From: an uncultured Pelagibacteraceae bacterium
Lineage (GTDB): Bacteria > Pseudomonadota > Alphaproteobacteria > Pelagibacterales > Pelagibacteraceae
NCBI GenBank assembly: GCA_902608385.1
Contig: CACLNT010000001.1
Coordinates: forward strand, 1-64,000
Direction: 5' to 3'
DNA length: 64,000 nucleotides
A program made the translations under genes and the position numbers. This document shows positions 41,296 to 48,985 of the stretch, piece after piece. Within the stretch, counting starts at the first letter, position 1; every line of letters starts with the position of its first letter. The notes beneath the pieces were generated by a model that was not told the DNA's origin, searched no databases, and saw only the letters and a program-made list of their open reading frames with translations.

Positions 41296-41838
41296 ATGGA
41301 AATATTAAAAAACTTTTATAATGAAGTTTCAGGTTTTGACTTAATTTATATTTTTTTTACAGTTCTTTCGTTAATTAAATGTTCTAGAAAAGGTTTTGTA
41401 TTAAGTATACTTGCAGCTTTTAAATGGTTGTTAGCCTATGTTGTTACGCTTGTTATGTTTCCTAGAGCCAAACCTTATGTAAAAGACATAATTGAGAATG
41501 AATATATTCTAGATGTTGTTTTAGGAGTTTCAATTTTTGTCTTAGTTGCTTTTGTAATATTGATGATTAATAAAGGAATAAGTAATGCAGTCAAATATTC
41601 TGGTCTTGGAAAACTTGACACTCTATTTGGATTCTTTTTTGGATTTATAAGAGGATATGTTATTTGCGTATGTATATTTGCAACTGTAAATATATTCTAT
41701 AATCATAATAATTGGCCATTAAATATTAAAAAATCATTGACCTTTCCATATGTTAAAAAAGGTAGTAGTTATCTAATTAAAGAATTCCCTAATGAAAAAA
41801 AATATAAAGAATCTAAAGAAAAGATTGAAGAATTATAA
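41296..41838 (+). CDS. cvpA: CvpA family membrane protein
   Basis: SLIKCSRKGFVLSILAAFKWL, FFGFIRGYVI; immediately upstream of purF. Confidence 0.88.
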   Translation: MEILKNFYNEVSGFDLIYIFFTVLSLIKCSRKGFVLSILAAFKWLLAYVVTLVMFPRAKPYVKDIIENEYILDVVLGVSIFVLVAFVILMINKGISNAVKYSGLGKLDTLFGFFFGFIRGYVICVCIFATVNIFYNHNNWPLNIKKSLTFPYVKKGSSYLIKEFPNEKKYKESKEKIEEL

Positions 41839-43273
41839 TCCAAAAATAAAAGAAGAATGTGGTGTTTTTGGAATTAGTAATAGCACTGATGCGTCTACTC
41901 TTGTAGCTTTAGGGCTGCATGCTTTGCAACACAGGGGTCAAGAAGGTTGTGGTATTGTTTCTTTTGATGGTAAAAAATATCATTCAGAAAAAAGATTTGG
42001 ATTGGTTGGTGACAACTTCAATAAAGAAAAAGTATTAAAAAATTTACCTGGTAATTATGCCATAGGTCATAATCGATATAGCACCACTGGTGGAACGACT
42101 ATAAGAAATGTACAACCTTTTTTTGCTGATACTAACGCAGGTGGTATTGGAGTTGCTCATAATGGAAATTTAACAAACGCAATTACTCTAAGAACTAAAC
42201 TGGTTGAAGATGGTGCAATTTTTCACACAACATCTGATACAGAAACAATTGTTCAGTTAGTAGCAAAATCAAAAAGAAATACAACAATTGACAAAATAGT
42301 TGACGCATTGTTTCAAATTCAAGGAGGATATGCATTGGTTATGCTTACACAAAACACTTTAATTGGAGTAAGAGACCCTTTTGGAATAAGACCTTTGGTG
42401 ATTGGAAAGTTAAAAAATTCCTATGTTTTTGCATCAGAAACTTGTGCATTAGATATTATAGGAGCAAAATTTGTTAGAGATGTAGAAAATGGTGAAATTG
42501 TTTATATAGAAAATGATGAATTAAAAAGCATTAAACCTTTCCCAATTAAAAAAACTAGACCATGTGTTTTTGAATATATTTATTTTGCAAGACCAGACAG
42601 TGTTCTTAATGGAAAATGTGCCTATGAATATAGAAAAAATTTTGGCATTGAACTTGCCAAAGAAACAAATGTGGAAGCAGACCTAGTGGTGCCCGTTCCA
42701 GATTCTGGAAATGCTGCTGCAATTGGATATAGCCAACATATAGGTAAAAATTTTGAACTTGGAATAATACGAAACCATTATGTTGGAAGAACCTTTATTG
42801 AGCCAGCACAAAAAATAAGAAGCTTAGGAGTTAAATTAAAATTAAATGCTAATAAATCATCAATTAAAAATAAAAAAATTATTTTAGTTGATGATTCACT
42901 CGTTAGAGGAACCACTTCACACAAAATAGTGAAAATGCTTTATGATGCTGGAGCTAAAGAAGTCCATGTTAGAATTGCTTCTCCTGAAATAAAATTTCCT
43001 GATTTTTATGGTGTAGATACGCCTACTAAAAAAGAACTCTTAGCTGCAAATAAAACAAATGATGAAATTTGTGAATATATAAATGCAAAGTCTTTAAAAT
43101 TTTTATCGATCGATGGAATGTATAGAGCAATGGGTTTTGATAAAAGAAATGATACATATCCCCAACTTACAGATCACTATTTCACTGGAGAATACCCAGT
43201 TAAACCAATTGACAATCTAGGCGATGATAAAATAACTCAATTATCTTTATTAAGTACAGCTTCTAACAATTAA
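41792..43273 (+). CDS. purF: Amidophosphoribosyltransferase
   Basis: EECGVFGI N-terminal nucleophile Cys after a propeptide, LHALQHRGQEGCGI, VDDSLVRGTTS. Confidence 0.97.
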   Translation: MKKNIKNLKKRLKNYNPKIKEECGVFGISNSTDASTLVALGLHALQHRGQEGCGIVSFDGKKYHSEKRFGLVGDNFNKEKVLKNLPGNYAIGHNRYSTTGGTTIRNVQPFFADTNAGGIGVAHNGNLTNAITLRTKLVEDGAIFHTTSDTETIVQLVAKSKRNTTIDKIVDALFQIQGGYALVMLTQNTLIGVRDPFGIRPLVIGKLKNSYVFASETCALDIIGAKFVRDVENGEIVYIENDELKSIKPFPIKKTRPCVFEYIYFARPDSVLNGKCAYEYRKNFGIELAKETNVEADLVVPVPDSGNAAAIGYSQHIGKNFELGIIRNHYVGRTFIEPAQKIRSLGVKLKLNANKSSIKNKKIILVDDSLVRGTTSHKIVKMLYDAGAKEVHVRIASPEIKFPDFYGVDTPTKKELLAANKTNDEICEYINAKSLKFLSIDGMYRAMGFDKRNDTYPQLTDHYFTGEYPVKPIDNLGDDKITQLSLLSTASNN

Positions 43274-43277
43274 ATTT

Positions 43278-43832
43278 ATGGAGACAGCAAAATTTGTACA
43301 AATGAAAGATGGTACAAAAGAAGACTATCTATTGTTAGAAAAACATGAAAAAAAATATATTGAAAGCACTGGTGATCGATTAATCAAATTTATGAGTGGG
43401 CTAAGTAATACTTTGGAAGGTTACCAAATAACTAGACTTGAACATTCATTACAGTCAGCAACTCGAGCTTTAAATGATAAAGCTAGCGATGAAATGGTTG
43501 TTGCTACTCTTCTACATGATATTGGTGATGAGTTAGCTCCCTTAAATCATTCAGAATATGCTGCTGCGCTTCTTAAGCCTTACGTAAGTGAAAAAACCCA
43601 TTGGATTATAGAAAAACATGGTGAGTTTCAAATGTACTACTATGCCCACCACTTAGGTGGTAATAGAAATCAAAGAGATAAATATAAAGGACACAAATAC
43701 TATAAAGATACTGTAGATTTCTGTGAAAACTGGGACCAAAAATCTTTTGATCCAAATTTTAAATCATTACCTTTAAAAGATTTTGAACCAATGGTTAAAA
43801 AAATATTTTCTAGAAAACCTTATTCGCAATAA
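43278..43832 (+). CDS. HD-domain protein, PhnZ/TmpB-like putative non-heme diiron oxygenase
   Basis: YQITRLEHSLQSATRA, LLHDIGD, NHSEYAA, IIEKHGEFQ, ENWDQKSFD: apparent HD-domain metal-ligand set. Confidence 0.75.
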   Translation: METAKFVQMKDGTKEDYLLLEKHEKKYIESTGDRLIKFMSGLSNTLEGYQITRLEHSLQSATRALNDKASDEMVVATLLHDIGDELAPLNHSEYAAALLKPYVSEKTHWIIEKHGEFQMYYYAHHLGGNRNQRDKYKGHKYYKDTVDFCENWDQKSFDPNFKSLPLKDFEPMVKKIFSRKPYSQ

Positions 43833-43850
43833 AATTGCGTACTTTTTATT
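43825..43850 (+). terminator. Intrinsic terminator overlapping the stop of the HD-domain gene
   Basis: CGCAAT-AAA-ATTGCG hairpin (43825-43839) followed by TACTTTTTATT. Confidence 0.7.
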
Positions 43851-44223
43851 TGCTAGGTAGACCCGATTTTTTCCAACCCAGATTTTCAGAGTTGCCTAAA
43901 AAGCCATCTGAAATATTTACACAATTGTAACCTTCTTTTGTTAAAAGTTCTGCAGTCGATTGAGATCTAACACCCCCCATGCATATGGTTAATATTTCAT
44001 GGTCTTTTTCAATATTTAGCTTTTTAAAATCTTCAATAAAATTTTGATTAAAAGTTTTGTCAGCAAACTGAATTGTTAAAAAATGGGTTTTTAATAAAAT
44101 TTTTTCACCATCTGGCTTTCCATCAGAATTCCATTCTTCTTCAGTTCTCACATCAAGTAACACTGATTTAGGATTATTTTTTACATAATCCTTTACCTCT
44201 TTGCTTAGCATTTGTTTAATCAT
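43846..44223 (-). CDS. Rhodanese-like domain protein
   Basis: LLDVRTEEEWNSDG, ICMGGVRSQSTAELLTKEGY. Confidence 0.92.
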   Translation of the reverse strand: MIKQMLSKEVKDYVKNNPKSVLLDVRTEEEWNSDGKPDGEKILLKTHFLTIQFADKTFNQNFIEDFKKLNIEKDHEILTICMGGVRSQSTAELLTKEGYNCVNISDGFLGNSENLGWKKSGLPSK

Positions 44224-44251
44224 AATTTATGAATGACAAATTATAAGATAA

Positions 44252-45310
44252 TTATGCTTTATTTCTATAGTCTTTTATATGTTTTGGAATTCGTTTATTT
44301 TTTCCAAACATATAATGATTTTCCATGTTTTCTCTATATTTGCTAGCAGGAACTTTTAATCCCACTGATTCAGCAACTTCTCTAATTAACATAGGGGTTG
44401 CTCCACAACAAACACCTAAATAATTTATTCCTAAATCATAAGCTTCTTTTGCAAACTGTCCAATTTCATATCTGCTACATTGCATTGGATCTAAGGCTGT
44501 AGGAAAAGTTGTTTCATGAGGTGAAGGGCAAGAACATCCATTATCATCAGGCAAATTAAAAAAAGTTGGATGATCATCAGTTGTTCTATAAGTGATGGGT
44601 AGTCCAGCAACATGGCACTTTAGCTCTTTTCTAATCTCTTTTAGATAAGGCATCATTGTATTGGGTCCCCTATGACAATTCATCCCTACTACGTCTCCTC
44701 CTATTTGCTCTAATTCCTTACAAGTATCAAGAATAGAAATTCCATCTCTCATAATATTTTCACCATATGGAGCAATAGTAATCACAGACGGAAGTCCGGT
44801 TTCTTTCATTATTTTTAAAGCTGTGTATGCTTCTTCTGCATAATAAAAAGTTTCACCAATTAAAATGTCTGCGCCTTCATCTACTGCCCAAGCCACCATT
44901 TCCTGAAACATTTTTTCTACTTCTAATTGGGATTTTTTATCATTTTGATTCCAAATGTTTGAATTTGAAATATTTCCAGCCATTAAATTTTCTTCTTTAC
45001 CCATTGGACTAATTGCAACATCTTTTGCAATTTGTAATGCTGCTCTATTAAGAGGTTCTAGCAACTCCTCTTTGCCAATAACACGCATTTTTTCTCTGTG
45101 TCCGTTATAAGTAAATGCCTGGACAATATCTGAACCTGCGTGCTGAAAATCTCTATGTAAATTTAATAAAGCTTCAGGATTTTCTAATGAGACCATTGGA
45201 ACAAACTCTCCAGAAGACATATAGCCTCTCTTTTCTATTTCAAAAAGAAAACCTTCTGCACATATAACGGGACCTTTGTCTAATCTTTCTTTTAAACTTC
45301 TTTTTTTCAT
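44252..45310 (-). CDS. bhmT: Betaine/homocysteine S-methyltransferase family protein
   Basis: Homocysteine-methyltransferase Cys motifs (GMNCHRG, GVCCGATP), ICAEGFLFEIEKRGY; start moved to ATG 45310 with GGAG 7 nt upstream (track start 45322 is a TTG). Confidence 0.9.
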   Translation of the reverse strand: MKKRSLKERLDKGPVICAEGFLFEIEKRGYMSSGEFVPMVSLENPEALLNLHRDFQHAGSDIVQAFTYNGHREKMRVIGKEELLEPLNRAALQIAKDVAISPMGKEENLMAGNISNSNIWNQNDKKSQLEVEKMFQEMVAWAVDEGADILIGETFYYAEEAYTALKIMKETGLPSVITIAPYGENIMRDGISILDTCKELEQIGGDVVGMNCHRGPNTMMPYLKEIRKELKCHVAGLPITYRTTDDHPTFFNLPDDNGCSCPSPHETTFPTALDPMQCSRYEIGQFAKEAYDLGINYLGVCCGATPMLIREVAESVGLKVPASKYRENMENHYMFGKNKRIPKHIKDYRNKA

Positions 45311-45379
45311 TTTTTTCTCCAAACTAATGGAGAAAAGAAGCCCATTAAATTAACTAAATGGGAAATAAATTGAGCCCTT

Positions 45380-45440
45380 TTCTCCTTTTTAGTGCTTTAG
45401 CTTTTACTGGGTGCACAATATGGTTCAAATACCCGGTTTA
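45380..45440 (-). promoter_or_regulatory. SAM-V riboswitch aptamer
   Basis: Minus strand ACCGGGUAUUUGAACCAUAUUGUGCACCCAGUAAAAGCUAAAGCACUAAAAAGGAG: H-type pseudoknot GGGU/ACCC (45431-34 with 45409-12) and GUGC/GCAC (45413-16 with 45392-95), GCUAAA core; 5' of bhmT. Confidence 0.85.
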
Positions 45441-45458
45441 TTAATTGAGAAATGATTC

Positions 45459-45488
45459 AAAAAAAAACCACCTACTAAAGAGGTGGTT
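45459..45488 (-). terminator. Intrinsic terminator downstream of the SAM-II aptamer
   Basis: Minus strand AACCACCU-CUUUAGU-AGGUGGUU followed by a run of U. Confidence 0.93.
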
Positions 45489-45497
45489 CACGTGGAA

Positions 45498-45558
45498 ACA
45501 TCTATTTAGCAGGATTTTATATAGCGCCCCGCAATTCGACTTAAATCAGCGCTGATGT
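45498..45558 (-). promoter_or_regulatory. SAM-II riboswitch aptamer
   Basis: Minus strand ACAUCAGCGCUGAUUUAAGUCGAAUUGCGGGGCGCUAUAUAAAAUCCUGCUAAAUAGAUGU: P1 AGCGC/GCGCU, pseudoknot GCGGG/CCUGC, conserved GCUGAUUUAA and GCUAAA segments. Confidence 0.9.
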
Positions 45559-45627
45559 AAAGTTATTGTAAGCAAATTAATAAATCAATGATAAAAAATA
45601 TATATATAAATTTATAACAATTTTTAA

Positions 45628-46485
45628 ATGAACCTTACAAATCAAAAAAAAGGCTCCCTTCTAGCATTTATAGCTGTATTTCTTATTACTCCAGACTCTC
45701 TACTAATTAGATTATCCAGTATAGAGACCTGGGGAATGTTGTTCTATAGAGGAGCAATACCTTTTGTGTTTGTTTTAATCGGTACATTGATTTTTTATAA
45801 TAAAAATTTTCTTAAAGTGCTGTTTGGAATAGGTTATCCAGGAATATTTTACATTTTCAGTTTCTCTGCATGTAATATTACTTTTATAATATCTATTCAA
45901 AATACTAACGTTGCCAATACTTTGGTAATGATTGCTCTAGCTCCCATGCTTTCTGCTATATTGGGGTCCATATTTTTAAAAGAAACGCCAGACAAAAAAA
46001 CCTGGACTGCAATAATAATAACTTTTCTAGCTTGTGTTTATATTTTCTATGACTCGCTTAATTTAGGTAACTTTTATGGGGATTTTTTCGGCCTAGTGAC
46101 AGCATTTGGTCTTGCTTGTAATGCTATTTTAGCAAGATATGCCAAAGATAGAGATCTTGTTCCATCGGCAGTAATAGGTAAGCTATGTGTTGCTATATTT
46201 GCCTTTTTCTTTGTAAAAAACTTCGAATTAGTTGGAAATGATATAATTTTTGTTCCTCTGATGTGTATTATGTGCGTAGCCATACCTTTTGTTTTAGTTA
46301 CGATAGCTCCAAGATTTATTACTGCTGCTGAGGTTAATCTTTTTTTTCTACTAGAAACTATACTGGGTCCAGTTTGGGTATGGTTAGTTATTAAAGAACA
46401 ACCTAGTTTAGAAACTATATTAGGTGGCTCAGTGATCATATTAACAATTGGAATTCATTCTTTCTTAGCCTTAAAAAAAATATAA
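45628..46485 (+). CDS. EamA/DMT-superfamily transporter
   Basis: About 10 TM helices in two repeated EamA halves. Confidence 0.85.
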   Translation: MNLTNQKKGSLLAFIAVFLITPDSLLIRLSSIETWGMLFYRGAIPFVFVLIGTLIFYNKNFLKVLFGIGYPGIFYIFSFSACNITFIISIQNTNVANTLVMIALAPMLSAILGSIFLKETPDKKTWTAIIITFLACVYIFYDSLNLGNFYGDFFGLVTAFGLACNAILARYAKDRDLVPSAVIGKLCVAIFAFFFVKNFELVGNDIIFVPLMCIMCVAIPFVLVTIAPRFITAAEVNLFFLLETILGPVWVWLVIKEQPSLETILGGSVIILTIGIHSFLALKKI

Positions 46486-46536
46486 TAAATAATTAACTAC
46501 TTGCTTTTTTATACAAAAAGCATACTCACTCAAAAA

Positions 46537-47868
46537 ATGGGCAAAATATTAAAAAATACCTGGGCTTTATTTACCGGAATAGGAATAATTCTTCTAGCTA
46601 ACGGACTTCAAGGCAATCTAATGGGAGTAAGATCTGTAATAGAAAACTTCAGTTCTTTATCAACAGGAATAATTATGTCAGGATATTTTGTAGGATATTT
46701 CGTTGGTTCTAATTTAACTCCTAATATGGTTTCAAGAGTAGGCCATATTAGAGTCTTTGCTGCTTTTGCATCAACAGCATCATTAAGTATTTTAATTATT
46801 GCAACATATGTAAATCCTATTGTTTGGACCTTGGGAAGATTCTTAACAGGATTAAGTTTAGTAAGTTGTTATGTTGTGGCTGAAAGCTGGCTTAATGATA
46901 GAGCTAACAATAGAACCAGAGGAAAATTACTTTCCATATATATGATTATAAATTATCTGGCTTTAGGATCTGGAGCTCTTCTATTAAATTTTGATGACCC
47001 AACAAGTTTTAAACCTTTTATTTTAGTTTCTATTTTATTATCAATAGCTTTGGTTCCAATACTGCTTACAAAACGTCCTGCTCCAAAATTTAAAAAAATT
47101 GGCACTTTAAATTTATCAGAACTTTATAAAATTTCTCCTTTAGGTACGATCAGTTCATTTTGCACAGGTGCAATTTATTCTGCGTTGTTTGCAATGTTCG
47201 CCGTATACGCCACAAAAATCAATTTTTCTCTCTTTGAAATTTCAATACTGCTTTTTTTAACAACAATTGCAGGTGCTTTCTTTCAAGCTCCAATAGGATA
47301 TCTTTCAGACAAATATAATAGAAGAATTATAATTATTCTATGTAATTTATTTAGCGCTGTTTTTTGTTTTTCATTAATTTTTATATCAAGTGATAAGCTT
47401 TCTAATTTAAATGCCCTACATATGCTTTTGGATATTAATGTATTTAAAGATTTCAGTTTGTTAACTTATGCCGGAACAAGTAAATTAAATTTCTTTGTTA
47501 TTATAACAATTTATGCTGGTATAGCGCTTACTATTTTTTCATTAAATCTTGCTCATACCAATGACTTTGTTCCAAAAGAAAAGTTTGTTGCTGCAGGAGG
47601 AGGTTTGCAATTTGTTTTTGGATTGGGGGCAATGGGAGGTCCGTTAGTTTGTTCTATTGTAATGGATAAATTTGGTCCCAATGGTTACTTTATCTATTTA
47701 CTTTTTTTTCATGTTGTTATTGCTTTATTTGGAATGTATAGAATGGCAGTAAGAAAAGTTGCCGAAAACCCAGACAACACTTTTACTCCTCTTCCAAGAA
47801 ATATTACACCAGCCGGGATAGAACTTGATCCTGACACAGGTGTAGATCTTTCAAATACTAAAGATTAA
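46537..47868 (+). CDS. MFS transporter (YcaD-like)
   Basis: 12 TM pattern, MGVRSVIENFSSLSTGIIMSGYFVGYFVGS, GYLSDKYNRR; start trimmed to ATG 46537. Confidence 0.85.
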   Translation: MGKILKNTWALFTGIGIILLANGLQGNLMGVRSVIENFSSLSTGIIMSGYFVGYFVGSNLTPNMVSRVGHIRVFAAFASTASLSILIIATYVNPIVWTLGRFLTGLSLVSCYVVAESWLNDRANNRTRGKLLSIYMIINYLALGSGALLLNFDDPTSFKPFILVSILLSIALVPILLTKRPAPKFKKIGTLNLSELYKISPLGTISSFCTGAIYSALFAMFAVYATKINFSLFEISILLFLTTIAGAFFQAPIGYLSDKYNRRIIIILCNLFSAVFCFSLIFISSDKLSNLNALHMLLDINVFKDFSLLTYAGTSKLNFFVIITIYAGIALTIFSLNLAHTNDFVPKEKFVAAGGGLQFVFGLGAMGGPLVCSIVMDKFGPNGYFIYLLFFHVVIALFGMYRMAVRKVAENPDNTFTPLPRNITPAGIELDPDTGVDLSNTKD

Positions 47869-48593
47869 TTTTTTTTAGAATGTTTTGTTTCAAAGTTCTC
47901 TAATCTAGAGACCAATTCTTCTTCTGGTAGATCTTGTTTTTCCTCTATTGAAACTGTTCTTTCTTGCTGTTTTCTTGCTATTTTTTCAGCTTTTAACTCT
48001 TCACGTTTTTCTTCTAACCGTCTCTCTTCTTCAAATCTTCTTTCCCATTCTTTTATTCTGATTTCTTCTTTATCTTTTAATTGTTCTTCATTGTTAGCTT
48101 TAAGTTTAAGCTCTTTGTATTTTCTTCTATTTTCTTTTTGGTCTTTTCGTTTTTGTTCTTCTTCTCTGACTGCTAAATCTACATCTTTTCGTTTTTGTTC
48201 TTCAGCTTTTAATATCAATTGTTTATCTCTTCGATTTTGATCAACATCTTTACGTCTTAAATCTGTATCTTTTAATCTTAAGTCTTCATCTTTTTTTCTT
48301 TGTTCTTCAGTTTTTAATTTTATCTCATTTTCCTTTTGTTTTAGTTCTTCTTCTTTTAATTTTAATCTTTCTTCTTCTTTTTCTATTTTTTCTGTTCTTG
48401 ATGATAGTTTCTTTTTTTCTTGAACAATATTTTTAGTTTCTTCTCTTTCTTCAAGTTTAATTTTTCTTAAATTGTCAATTTCTTTTTGTTTTTTATAACC
48501 TTGATAAAACTTACTAATTGTATAAGGCAATCTCTCTAAACTAATTGCGTCGGTAGTTTTATTTTTTCTTTTAATTTTTTTTCTTTTTGGCAT
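47865..48593 (-). CDS. Highly charged coiled-coil protein of unknown function
   Basis: Basic N-term MPKRKKIKRKNK then long heptad-like E/K/R repeats; no signal peptide from the preferred ATG at 48593. Confidence 0.75.
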   Translation of the reverse strand: MPKRKKIKRKNKTTDAISLERLPYTISKFYQGYKKQKEIDNLRKIKLEEREETKNIVQEKKKLSSRTEKIEKEEERLKLKEEELKQKENEIKLKTEEQRKKDEDLRLKDTDLRRKDVDQNRRDKQLILKAEEQKRKDVDLAVREEEQKRKDQKENRRKYKELKLKANNEEQLKDKEEIRIKEWERRFEEERRLEEKREELKAEKIARKQQERTVSIEEKQDLPEEELVSRLENFETKHSKKN

Positions 48594-48702
48594 TTTTTTA
48601 CAGTAATAATTTAAGCAAAATTTTTTCGTACATACAAGACAATGATTGTTAATAGTGTCTAAATTGGTTTTCAACCTGAAAATGTATAAAAGTATTATAA
48701 AC

Positions 48703-48753
48703 AAAGAAAACGCAAGTAAACTCTGGAAAATTATTCAGGAAGCTGGTGATTAT
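48703..48753 (+). repeat. 51-bp exact direct repeat, copy 1 (partner 52391-52441)
   Basis: aaagaaaacgcaagtaaactctggaaaattattcaggaagctggtgattat. Confidence 0.95.
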
Positions 48754-48765
48754 TTGAGGCACTAG
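48703..48765 (+). pseudogene. Truncated 5' fragment duplicate of the small gene at 52385
   Basis: 48703-48753 is identical to 52391-52441 (51 bp); reads NKENASKLWKIIQEAGDYLRH then TAG. Confidence 0.8.
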
Positions 48766-48985
48766 AGGTACACCCTACCTCACACTAGGCTACACTACTC
48801 TACACTAGTTATACAAACTATTTACAATTCATACAAAATAATTCGCCTAAAGACTCGTCAAATTAAGTAACAAACTGTACCTGGACTATACTTTTTAGAG
48901 ATAAATCAAATAGTCAAATTTTAGTGAGACATTAGATTTTTTTAAGTTTTCATATTAAGTAATTAATGTATAAGAGCCTCAAAAT

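Noticed and set aside
48594-48704. N-terminal extension of the coiled-coil ORF (MFIILLYIFRLKTN...)
   Set aside because: A start at MPKRKK (48593) is more plausible; the extension is hydrophobic and Cys-rich and likely non-coding.
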